29,699 nucleotides of DNA. Origin: Gammaproteobacteria bacterium UBA7449 (GTDB lineage Bacteria; Pseudomonadota; Gammaproteobacteria; Pseudomonadales; Pseudohongiellaceae). The notes under the pieces were generated by a model. The model had not been told where the DNA came from. It searched no databases and saw only the letters and a list, made by a program, of their open reading frames with translations. Positions 15,422 to 23,163 of the stretch are shown here, one piece after another. The stretch spans positions 1 to 29,699 of the forward strand of contig DLPV01000043.1 in assembly GCA_002477465.1 (NCBI GenBank). The letters are read 5' to 3'. Each line of letters opens with the position of its first letter. The stretch's first letter is position 1. A program made the position numbers and the translations under genes.

Positions 15422-15988
15422 TTAGAGTAAACGCATACGCCAGCCGCGGCCGCCACTGCGCAGAGCACGACGTTTTCGCATGCGGGAATGCAGAAGTGAA
15501 CGTTTTTCGGTAATCCAGTCCTCGCGTCCGACATAAGGGTCCTTGCCGCGATCGCGGCGACGAGTCTCCTCGGCAATGCGAAACTGGCAAAATTCCTGAT
15601 ACAAACGAATTTCAGTGCGCAATTCCTGGATCACAATTTCGGCATAAATGGCATCGTCGAGAAATCCTATGCCAGGTATGTAATCAGGAATCACATCATC
15701 GGCATCCACAAAGTAATACAATGCGCTGCGAATACTGTTGCGCTCATCGTCAGACAGCTTCTATTCGTCATCGCTTATCATATTAATTAGTACTTGCAGT
15801 TTGAGTAAGCGTTCTGAAATGAAGTTAGGAAGATCAATGACCCGGGCTTTATCGATGAGTTCGTTTGCTTGCTCTTAAATTTGTTGCGCCGCATCTGTAT
15901 CCGAAATCGCCAACCTGCCTTTGTCTATGCTTTCCTGGAAGCGCGCTAGGTCATCGTCGCTCAGGGTAATGGTGATGTCTATAGGCAT
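15422..15988 (-). pseudogene. DUF1232 (YkvA-like) protein, copy A, two in-frame stops
   Basis: From the ATG at 15988 one frame runs 189 codons and encodes a recognisable DUF1232 protein: an N-terminal MPIDITITLSDDDLARF, then the family core YFVDADDVIPDYIPGIGFLD (about 92-111) and EFCQF. Two stops interrupt it: TAA at codon 38 (15877-15875) and TAG at codon 76 (15763-15761), where copy B has Trp (TGG to TAG). Frame is kept on both sides with no indel, and it aligns gap-free with the copy at 25928-26487. The C-terminus (REDWI onward) is Arg-rich and ends in TAA. If the stops are real, only a fragment beginning near codon 90 could be made. Function of the family is unknown. Confidence 0.75.
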
Positions 15989-15993
15989 ATTGA

Positions 15994-16212
15994 TTACTTT
16001 GCAGCTTCTGGCTTGGGGAGTTGCGACAGTTGGTGAATTTTGCAGTTCTCGGTACCAATTACAATCTCAGTTTGCCAAATCCCCTTAGGCCGTTCGTTTC
16101 CACCTGCCACTAAAGAGGGCGCAACAGAGCGATCAGAACAAGTTGCCCCAGTATAGCGCACTGACCCGCGGCAATCTTCAATGTTTCGCCGTGATCCGCC
16201 CCGCATTTGCAT
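15994..16212 (-). CDS. Small hypothetical protein, 72 aa
   Basis: A short open frame five nt upstream of DUF1232 copy A and on the same strand. AGAGAG lies about 11 nt before the ATG. The product has three Cys (EDC, ATC, ENC), a Gly-Gly near SLVAGGNERPKG and no membrane segment. I recognise no family. An in-frame TAA lies about six codons upstream of the ATG, so it is not an open extension of a longer frame. It could be a remnant. Confidence 0.3.
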   Translation of the reverse strand: MQMRGGSRRNIEDCRGSVRYTGATCSDRSVAPSLVAGGNERPKGIWQTEIVIGTENCKIHQLSQLPKPEAAK

Positions 16213-16542
16213 TACCGTGCTGCTCTCTTACTTGAAGTGGTTTGCAAGCGCCCGTTCTGCTTACGCGATCTCTTGGCAGCAGCTGTGTAAACCCGCTAGC
16301 TCGAGATAACGAGATGAGTCGCTACCGGGTTAGGGCTACATGGTTGCCAGCTAAATGCGTAGATCGCCGAGCTATGGGGAAATCGGGAGATTGTCATCAG
16401 GCAACTGCGCCGCGGCACAGAAGCCGATGCTCGAGTCACAAAAATGATGATGCCAGCGGCAAGTTAGGGGATGCCGAGATCCGAAGCCTCAGGTCTGCTG
16501 CGCGCCGTGGGACGCGAGGGACTAATTTACTGGAGCCTGTGT
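16213..16542. other. 330-bp stretch without a supported gene
   Basis: Frames on both strands were read. One + strand frame is open (16242-16613), but its product is Arg/Cys-rich, of low complexity and unlike any protein, and it overlaps the PI-PLC gene. The minus strand has many stops. No hairpin with a U-tract, repeat or RNA gene is evident. It may be relic sequence, in keeping with the pseudogene next to it. Confidence 0.5.
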
Positions 16543-17685
16543 TCAAGGCGCGCAGCGAACCGGATTACAGCGTGCTGCGCTGTCGCTGGGCAATTGCACC
16601 TGGTAGCTACTGAATTCCAAGCGTGGGACATAGTAGTCGGTTGAGATGTAATGTGCCCCAGAAGCAAATGCAGCTTCCCGGCGCTCGGTGGAATCCTGTC
16701 TTGCTTCAATTGTGTTCGCATCTGCTCGCGTGCGCACGATAAACCCCTGCGTAACTGTGGCTTGTATGCGCTCAAATGCTCCCTCAGGATCATTAATAGT
16801 GAAGTAGGCCGCGTGGTCAGCACTGCTATCGATAGAATTGACAAACATGGGCAAGCCTTGCAGTGATGCTTTGTCTCGTGCATAGGTGCGGACTTTTTCA
16901 GGTCGTTCATCCAGCGCGAAAAAAACTTTGCCACGGGCATCGTCAAGACTGGGCCAATTGTTTGCCAGCACAGCCTCACGCAGAGTGGGGTGATCTCCGC
17001 GTACCAGGTCGGGTGTGATGATTTCATGCCAACTGAAAACAGAGAGCGTCTCAGCGTCAAGGGCTGAATAGGCTGCCTCATTAAAATCCAATGCCGGCTC
17101 TACACCGGGATAGGCTGAGCCGCCTTCTTTAGCGTTAAGCATAATCAGGATAGGCACATGCTCTGGATTGGCTTGCGACCAGCTGCGGATTTCTGACAGA
17201 CAAAGAATCCATGTCATGCAATTTGAGCGGACGTCGATATCCTGGGAGTGCAAAACCTTGAAGCCCGGCTTCTGCATTTGTGCAGCGTCGTAAGCTTGAG
17301 CGCCAGGTTCTCCAGCTGCTTCTCGGGGCAACAGGGGGTCAGCAAACCGGCCTCCCTCAGGATCATAGACGACATCCAACTCAATCTGCCGCATGCCCAG
17401 ATTGAGTTGTTCCTTTAGAGGTAGGTGACTGTAATCGAGGGTGATTGCGGAGCGCTCATTGTAGGCCCGAATACGAGCCAATTCTGGTGCCGGGATCGCC
17501 AATTTGTAACTGTTGTGGGAACCCACAGCCTGCAGGTCATTCATTCTCAATCCGGTGTCGGCTATGGTGCAGCGTTCGCGCTCAATATCTGTAGTTTTTT
17601 GGCAGTCGCCGGCGTGCACTGAGCTTGAGCAGAGCAGTAGCAGGCTCGCAAACAGTAAGCTGGGGCTGGTAGAGATCAACTGCAT
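16543..17685 (-). CDS. Secreted PI-PLC-like phosphodiesterase (Ca2+-dependent type)
   Basis: A 380-aa exported protein; the signal peptide ends near residue 25 (VHA). The body resembles Ca2+-dependent phosphoinositide phospholipase C (PF16670, TIM-barrel PLC-like phosphodiesterases). The first catalytic His is in AVGSHNSYK (His57). The metal-binding IELDVVYDPEGG (Glu102, Asp104) follows, and the second His lies in KVLHSQDID (His146). Downstream are LIMLNAKEGG and GKVFFALDE, further barrel strands. Paired Cys near both ends suggest disulfides. AGGAAA sits about seven nt before the ATG. It follows a CDP-alcohol phosphatidyltransferase on the same strand after 118 nt, so a lipid-related role is suggested by context as well as by family. 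Confidence 0.82.
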   Translation of the reverse strand: MQLISTSPSLLFASLLLLCSSSVHAGDCQKTTDIERERCTIADTGLRMNDLQAVGSHNSYKLAIPAPELARIRAYNERSAITLDYSHLPLKEQLNLGMRQIELDVVYDPEGGRFADPLLPREAAGEPGAQAYDAAQMQKPGFKVLHSQDIDVRSNCMTWILCLSEIRSWSQANPEHVPILIMLNAKEGGSAYPGVEPALDFNEAAYSALDAETLSVFSWHEIITPDLVRGDHPTLREAVLANNWPSLDDARGKVFFALDERPEKVRTYARDKASLQGLPMFVNSIDSSADHAAYFTINDPEGAFERIQATVTQGFIVRTRADANTIEARQDSTERREAAFASGAHYISTDYYVPRLEFSSYQVQLPSDSAARCNPVRCAP

Positions 17686-17803
17686 AGAATTTCCTGACTC
17701 GTCAGAATTGGGTGTCTAAATAATCTAGCCAGTGCAGGTGACATTATAGTGACAAGCGGTTCTCAGAATAATAGCAAAGAGCTTGGAGTGCAGGGCCAGC
17801 GTC

Positions 17804-18349
17804 TCAGTCGCCTGACGAATGTCGCAATGGTGCAATAGCTCGGTCGACTATGGAAAGCAGAGTGCTAATGATCAGGCCGTAGGCCAATAGTGAGGCCAGT
17901 GTCATGAGCAGTGGATACAGGCCAGAATTCTCTGGGCTGATCCGTGCCGTGGCAATTAGCAGCAGAGGGCCAAAATAGAACACACCGTTCCAGCGCCCCA
18001 GAAAACTCATACGCAGGCTCTTCTGGTGGTACAGGAAATGTGAATCCAGCACGTACTGACTGAAGGCAAGCACTATCAAAACGGGCAACACCCAGGGAAC
18101 GAGTTCTGCATAGGCGGCCCCCGCGAGCCCGGAAGTGACAAACAGGAAGTCGGTGCTATGGTCGAATATCTGACCACGGGCTGAGGCAGTGCCCTGGGCG
18201 CGAGCCACGATACCATCGTAATAATCGGTGACGATGGCGAGAATTAGAAAGATTGCGAGCAACCAATCGGCGAGAAAATCGCGCTGCGCCATCGCCCCTG
18301 CTACCGGCAGTATCAGCAGCAGGCGGATGGACGTTAACAGGTTCGCCAT
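17804..18349 (-). CDS. CDP-alcohol phosphatidyltransferase
   Basis: A 181-aa integral membrane enzyme of the CDP-OH phosphatidyltransferase family (PF01066), which transfers a phosphatidyl or similar group from a CDP-linked donor to an alcohol. The signature D-x2-DG-x2-AR-x8-G-x3-D-x3-D is complete: Asp42, Asp45, Gly46, Ala49-Arg50, Gly59, Asp63 and Asp67, with His64 between the last two. About five or six helices are present. The ATG lies nine nt after the stop of the upstream membrane protein gene, so it is the last gene of a three-gene operon. The acceptor alcohol is not determined by the motif; glycerol phosphate, inositol phosphate and others are possible. Confidence 0.88.
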   Translation of the reverse strand: MANLLTSIRLLLILPVAGAMAQRDFLADWLLAIFLILAIVTDYYDGIVARAQGTASARGQIFDHSTDFLFVTSGLAGAAYAELVPWVLPVLIVLAFSQYVLDSHFLYHQKSLRMSFLGRWNGVFYFGPLLLIATARISPENSGLYPLLMTLASLLAYGLIISTLLSIVDRAIAPLRHSSGD

Positions 18350-18358
18350 TAAGCAGGC

Positions 18359-19399
18359 TTAGGCGAATAATTCGCGTTGGGCGCGGCGCCAGAAAACCAA
18401 GCCTATTGCGGCGTTAAACAAGATAAAGAAATTATGCTGCACGAAGCCGAACGCTGCCATTTGTCCTTCGTTTTCCGGAAACAAAATGACCCAGAATGTG
18501 ATTGCTGCAGCACGCATCGGTGTCGGAACTGCTGCCGCGAAGAAAATCACTGGCAAGAATGGCAGTAGATTCAAGAACGAAGCTTCCACCCCAAACAGAT
18601 TTAGCGCGGTGGTGTAGACGATCACGGCGGCGAGCAGGGCGGGCGAGCGTAGCAAGAAAAAACTTATATAATGCCAGGGCTTTGCCAGGCGGAAAGCGTG
18701 CAGGATACGTTTCTCGCGAAAGCTGTTATTGGGCAAAATTGTGCCATTGAAATAAAGTAACCAAAGCACCAGGAATATCGCTGCACACACGCTGATCACT
18801 GGCATCAGCTGAAAGGCTTCAGGCAGATCGGCGCCGCCAAACACAAAGCCGATTGAGGCCCAGATCAACAGGTAGAAAATTTCGCAGAACATAATGAACA
18901 GCATCACCGAGCCCACTTCCCAGCCAGGAATCTGGTCACGCTTGTTCAAATAGTACGCCATGGCGCCTTTGCCAATTTGCTCATTAAAGATGGAAATAAT
19001 GTAGGCGGAGGCTCGAATGGGCAGAATATCCTTATACTTGATATCTGCCAGGAACCAGTTCAGTGCGCGGGTAACCACCAGCGTGTCTACCAGGAAGTAG
19101 AACAAAGAATAGCCGATCATCAGACCCAGCCAGGGTACCCAGGCTACGTTGGCAAACACCTGGCTCATGTATTCTGTCAGAGGCAGGCTTTCACGGGCGG
19201 CTGCGCCGTTAAGTCGGTAGTACAGATAAGCGAAGCACGCGGCAGTAATAGCGAGAAAGATCACGCGGCCGATCGGATTCTGTTTCTTGGGTGCCTGGAC
19301 TTTCGCTTCTGTGCCTTCAGTTTCGGCAGCGGCAGTTTCAGTGTTTCCTGTCTCGTTAGCTTCCGTGTCCTGGGTATCTGCTTCGGTTTTCTCACTCAT
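18359..19399 (-). CDS. Polytopic membrane protein, lysylphosphatidylglycerol-synthase/flippase-like
   Basis: A 346-aa protein with a 40-residue Thr/Glu/Ala-rich soluble N-terminus, then about eight transmembrane helices. The order of features (ASAYIISIFNEQIGKGAMAYYL in the middle, AAAVPTPMRAAAITFW near the end, then a last helix and a basic tail) recalls the UPF0104/lysylphosphatidylglycerol synthase TM family, some of which move lipids. The match is distant and by eye. It sits four nt after the SDR gene and nine nt before the CDP-alcohol phosphatidyltransferase, so all three are co-transcribed. A role in moving or making a lipid intermediate is inferred from that context. Confidence 0.7.
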   Translation of the reverse strand: MSEKTEADTQDTEANETGNTETAAAETEGTEAKVQAPKKQNPIGRVIFLAITAACFAYLYYRLNGAAARESLPLTEYMSQVFANVAWVPWLGLMIGYSLFYFLVDTLVVTRALNWFLADIKYKDILPIRASAYIISIFNEQIGKGAMAYYLNKRDQIPGWEVGSVMLFIMFCEIFYLLIWASIGFVFGGADLPEAFQLMPVISVCAAIFLVLWLLYFNGTILPNNSFREKRILHAFRLAKPWHYISFFLLRSPALLAAVIVYTTALNLFGVEASFLNLLPFLPVIFFAAAVPTPMRAAAITFWVILFPENEGQMAAFGFVQHNFFILFNAAIGLVFWRRAQRELFA

Positions 19400-19403
19400 G
19401 GCA

Positions 19404-20294
19404 TTACTCGTTGTTTAGAATTTTTGTCAGGGTGTCTTGCAGAGGTGTCAGGCTGATTCCGATCTGCGAATCGGCGTTCTGACTCACAACTTCATTCATG
19501 GTGATCACATCGATAACGGTTGGCGTTATGCCCCCACCTTTAATCGTACTGCCGATGGCTGCGCCAATTTTAGCAAACAGCACGGGCACTGAGCCCACTT
19601 CTACTTCTTTGCCCATGAGCCCCGCAGTTTTCTTGATTAAATCCTTGTAGGCAATTGCTTCTGGCCCAACAAGCTCAAAGACTTGGCTGCCCTCAGCCTC
19701 TTTAGTTGCCAATTTAATCAGTGCGCTACTGAGGTCATCAGTATCAAGCGGGCGCATGGAATAGTCGCCACCACCCAAGACTTTGGCCTGACCGCTGGAG
19801 GCGGTACCAATTAAAGAGCTGGCCCCAGCCGTGCCGGGCCCCATCAGAATCGGGGTGCGCACTACCGTCCCCGCAAGACCAGAATTTAACACCAGCTCCT
19901 CTGCAGCACCTTTCGAGCGAAAATAAGCGTTGCTGGAACTGGCGCTAGCGCCGACCACGCTGATAAAAATTATGTGTTTGACGCTCATTGCCTTGGCGGC
20001 TTCGACTACAGCGGCTGTTGCTGCTACGTTAGCGCTGGCGTAATTGGAGTGCTTGTTCTCGATCAGAATCCCTGCGAGGTGAATAACGCAGTCAGTGCCT
20101 GCAAGTGCTTGTTCCAGGCTCGCCGAATCGTCATAGGAGATGGTGGTTGGTGTAACAGCTGGTGATTGTGGCAGAGAGGCGAAGGCACTCTTCGAGCGGA
20201 CTCCAGCAATAACTTCCATCCCTTCTATTTCGCTTAAATGGCCCAGCAAATTTATGCCCACGCTGCTGTTTGCCCCGGTAATGCTAATTTTCAT
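19404..20294 (-). CDS. NAD(P)-dependent atypical SDR / epimerase-like protein
   Basis: A 296-aa cytoplasmic Rossmann-fold protein. The N-terminal nucleotide-binding motif is ITGANSSVGINLL (residues 5-17), close to the TGxxGxxG of atypical SDRs such as the NDUFA9-like group but with Ser for one Gly. Then come CVIHLAG, IIFISVVGAS, YFRSKGAAEE (the YxxxK pair) and VVRTPILMGPG. The C-terminus lacks features of a specific sugar epimerase. The ATG has AGGGAA about 11 nt upstream. It is the first gene of a three-gene operon with a polytopic membrane protein and a CDP-alcohol phosphatidyltransferase, suggesting that it modifies or reduces a lipid or head-group precursor. Confidence 0.82.
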   Translation of the reverse strand: MKISITGANSSVGINLLGHLSEIEGMEVIAGVRSKSAFASLPQSPAVTPTTISYDDSASLEQALAGTDCVIHLAGILIENKHSNYASANVAATAAVVEAAKAMSVKHIIFISVVGASASSSNAYFRSKGAAEELVLNSGLAGTVVRTPILMGPGTAGASSLIGTASSGQAKVLGGGDYSMRPLDTDDLSSALIKLATKEAEGSQVFELVGPEAIAYKDLIKKTAGLMGKEVEVGSVPVLFAKIGAAIGSTIKGGGITPTVIDVITMNEVVSQNADSQIGISLTPLQDTLTKILNNE

Positions 20295-20485
20295 GCAGTT
20301 CTATTTCCCTGTTAGGCGCTGTTCCAGTAAACCATGAGGCCGATTCTACTATGTTTGAGCCCAATAGCTTGCCGTGATGGCGCGCGATTGTACCAGCTTC
20401 GGTGTGGTTGAAATACGGGTTTACCGGAAATATGGATCGATATATCGCAGTTTGTTGCTTTGTGAAATTTGGAGTTCTATCTGCC

Positions 20486-22936
20486 TCAGGTTTCAGCCCC
20501 GATGCTTCGCTGCATCTCTGTTCGGGCATCCTGCAATACTTTACTGCGCTGATGCTTGCCGGCATCAGTATTAATTATCTGGGTCAGATCGGCGGCTTCG
20601 AATGCGCGGATCCTTTGCTGTTCTGGTGCATCGGCATATAGCGTAGTGCGCATGCGCGGTTGCCGTCCCGCAGCGGCGACTGCGGCCGTAATCTGCCGCG
20701 GCACCCATTCCTGCCCATGTTCTGCCCCGGCTGCCCGGGTAATGCTCTCGTTCATCAGGCTGCCACCCAGGTCATTGGCGCCGCAGTTCAGCGCCACCAT
20801 GGCACCGCGTTGGCCCATCTTTACCCAGGAGGTTTGAATATTCTGGATTGCACCGTTGAAGACCAGTCGCGGCACGGCGTGCATCAAGAGCGTCTCGCGG
20901 GCGCTTGGTCCGCGGCGGGATTTTCCTTTGAGATACATGGGCGCCTCAGACGCCACATAGGGTAGAGGTACGAACTCGGTGAAGCCGTGGCTTTGTTCCT
21001 GCAGATCCCTGATGGCGTGAAGGTGTGCAGCCCAGTGTCTGGGTCGATCCACATGGCCAAACATAATCGTTGCCGTTGTGTTAAAGCCGACTTCATGGGC
21101 GGCGGCCATGACTTCCAGCCATTGTTCCGTGTTGAGTTTGTCTGCACATATTTTTTGCCGAACCTCATCGTGCAAGACTTCCGCAGCAGTACCTGGCAAG
21201 GTATTGAGACCTGCTGCTTTGAGTTTTTGCAGAAACTCAGTCAGGCTAATCCCGAGGGTTTCTGCTCCCTGCCAGACTTCCAGTGGAGAGAAGGCGTGTA
21301 CATGCATGTCGGGAACAGCTTGTTTTACGGTCCTGACAATGTCGATATAGGTCTGGCCGGTGTAGTCGGGGTGGATGCCGCCCTGCATGCAAACTTCAGT
21401 TGCACCACGCTCCCAAGCCTCGATGCAGCGTCGGGCAATTTCTTCTGCAGAGATGTCATAGGGTTTGCCGCGCAAGTTTTCACTCATTTTACCCTTTGAA
21501 AAGGCGCAGAACTGACAGCGGAAATAGCACACATTGGTGTAATTAATATTGCGGTTTACCACATAACTGACGGCGTCGCCCACGCTTTCTTGCCTGATCT
21601 CATCAGCTGCGTTAACCACGGCACTGAAATCAGGCCCGCGGGCTTCGAAGAGTGTTTCAATTTCCTTCTCTGACAGGGTTTCACATGCCCGGGCCTTATC
21701 GATGATGGATTTGACAGCGGGTGATGCTGGCCGTCGATTTTCACTCAAGCCAATTTCCAGGGCAGGAATATCCTGGCTGGCTCCAGGGAGCCAGTTGTCT
21801 CTTTTCGCAAAACCCATGCTGTCGCTGTGGCTCAACACAGCAGGCATGATGCCGGGGTCGAGCCATGTTTCGGCATCCATCAAATAGGAAGGATATATTG
21901 TGAGTCGCTGTTCCAGAAATTTTCCAGCAGCAGCGGTTTCATTCTCAAGTTTGTCCAGATGGGGCCAAGGGGCCTCGGGGTTGACATGGTCAGGGGTGAG
22001 TGGTGAAACGCCACCCCAGTCATTTATGCCACCTGCGACCAGCTGTGGCAGCACTCCCGGGCTGAGATTTGGCGGCGCCTGGATGTTCATGGTCGGCCCG
22101 AAGATCAGGCGAGCGACGGCGAGTGTCCAGATCAAGTCTTCCAGATCAGGCTCCGGTGCCTGTGCCATCTTGGTATTGGGCTTAGCCCGGAAATTCTGCA
22201 CAATGATTTCCTGGATATGCCCATATTGCTCATGGATTTTTCGAATTGCGAGCAAGGACTCGATGCGTTCCCGCCGGGTCTCTCCAATGCCAATGAGGAT
22301 GCCAGTGGTGAAAGGGACCTGGGCTGCCCCCGCGAGAGCCAGAGTGTGCAGTCGCAATCCCGGATCCTTGTCGGGGGAGCCATAGTGCGGCATGCCTTTT
22401 TCACACAGGCGTGTGGAGGCGGACTCCAACATAATGCCCATTGAGGCGCTTACGGGTCTCAGAAAAGCAAGTTCCTCGGCGGTCATGTTACCGGCATTGA
22501 TGTGGGGCAACATGCCAGTCTCTCTCAATACCCTCTCTGCCACAGCAGCTACATATTCGAGTGTTGTTTCATACCCGAGTTCAGCTAAAGCTTCCCGAGC
22601 CGCGCGATAACGGAGCTCTGGTTTTTCCCCGAGGGTAAACAGCGCTTCCTGGCAGCCCATCTCAGCGCCAGATTGACACAGAGCAACGACCTCATCCGGT
22701 GACAGGAAGGCCTTCTCAATGTGTCGCGGCGTTTGGGCGAAGGTGCAATAGTGACAAACGTCACGGCACAGTTGGGTAAGTGGAATAAATACCTTACGGG
22801 AGTAAGTGATTAACTGACCATGATGCTGATCACGCAATTTGCATGCCGCAGCCGCCATTGTGGCCGTGTCGGAGTTGTCAGCCAGGGCCAGGGCGGCGGA
22901 TTCGCTCAAGGGCGTGGCGGCAAGGGATTCGGTCAA
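20486..22936 (-). CDS. fbiC: Fused FO synthase (CofG-CofH), coenzyme F420 biosynthesis
   Basis: An 816-aa cytoplasmic protein with two radical SAM domains, the layout of FbiC. The N-terminal CofG half has CRDVCHYC (Cys57, 61, 64), TLGEKPELR and GILIGIGE. The C-terminal CofH half has CYFRCQFC (Cys470, 474, 477), EVCMQGGIHP, MHVHAFSP and MFGHVD. Together they join tyrosine to 5-amino-6-ribitylamino-uracil to form FO, the deazaflavin core of F420. The start is a TTG with no good ribosome site; no nearby ATG fits better. No other F420 gene (cofC, cofD, cofE) lies in the window. The fused form is typical of Actinobacteria, and finding it among gammaproteobacterial-looking genes suggests transfer or a patchy lineage trait. 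Confidence 0.93.
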   Translation of the reverse strand: MTESLAATPLSESAALALADNSDTATMAAAACKLRDQHHGQLITYSRKVFIPLTQLCRDVCHYCTFAQTPRHIEKAFLSPDEVVALCQSGAEMGCQEALFTLGEKPELRYRAAREALAELGYETTLEYVAAVAERVLRETGMLPHINAGNMTAEELAFLRPVSASMGIMLESASTRLCEKGMPHYGSPDKDPGLRLHTLALAGAAQVPFTTGILIGIGETRRERIESLLAIRKIHEQYGHIQEIIVQNFRAKPNTKMAQAPEPDLEDLIWTLAVARLIFGPTMNIQAPPNLSPGVLPQLVAGGINDWGGVSPLTPDHVNPEAPWPHLDKLENETAAAGKFLEQRLTIYPSYLMDAETWLDPGIMPAVLSHSDSMGFAKRDNWLPGASQDIPALEIGLSENRRPASPAVKSIIDKARACETLSEKEIETLFEARGPDFSAVVNAADEIRQESVGDAVSYVVNRNINYTNVCYFRCQFCAFSKGKMSENLRGKPYDISAEEIARRCIEAWERGATEVCMQGGIHPDYTGQTYIDIVRTVKQAVPDMHVHAFSPLEVWQGAETLGISLTEFLQKLKAAGLNTLPGTAAEVLHDEVRQKICADKLNTEQWLEVMAAAHEVGFNTTATIMFGHVDRPRHWAAHLHAIRDLQEQSHGFTEFVPLPYVASEAPMYLKGKSRRGPSARETLLMHAVPRLVFNGAIQNIQTSWVKMGQRGAMVALNCGANDLGGSLMNESITRAAGAEHGQEWVPRQITAAVAAAGRQPRMRTTLYADAPEQQRIRAFEAADLTQIINTDAGKHQRSKVLQDARTEMQRSIGAET

Positions 22937-23069
22937 AGCTGGGGTCTCTAGTTGTTATTCTGGCTAAGGGCCTAGATTATCAGCCTCATAGCACTAATGA
23001 GAACCTAAATTGCGGCAAATCAGACGGTTTATCCCGTCATCGGTGGGTTTTGATACACTGGGCCTTGAT

Positions 23070-23099
23070 TTGACTGTCATGTCAGCAATCCCATATATA
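23070..23099 (+). promoter_or_regulatory. Sigma70-like promoter candidate for the amidohydrolase
   Basis: TTGACT (23070-23075) is five of six to the -35 consensus. After 18 nt, TATATA (23094-23099) is a partial -10. The site lies about 65 nt before the ATG of the amidohydrolase, in the divergent gap with fbiC. Confidence 0.45.
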
Positions 23100-23163
23100 C
23101 CAACTGAAGTGGTGCAACCTGGCTGCTGCTTCGAATAAAAAATTTAAAAAGCGGATCAGGCCT

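Noticed and set aside
16242..16613. A 123-aa + strand open frame
   Set aside because: The product is Arg/Cys-rich without hydrophobic pattern or motif, and its end overlaps the PI-PLC-like gene on the other strand.
20556..22610. Several long frames opposite fbiC
   Set aside because: They are shadows of a GC-rich conserved gene; fbiC has both radical SAM motifs and full-length homology.
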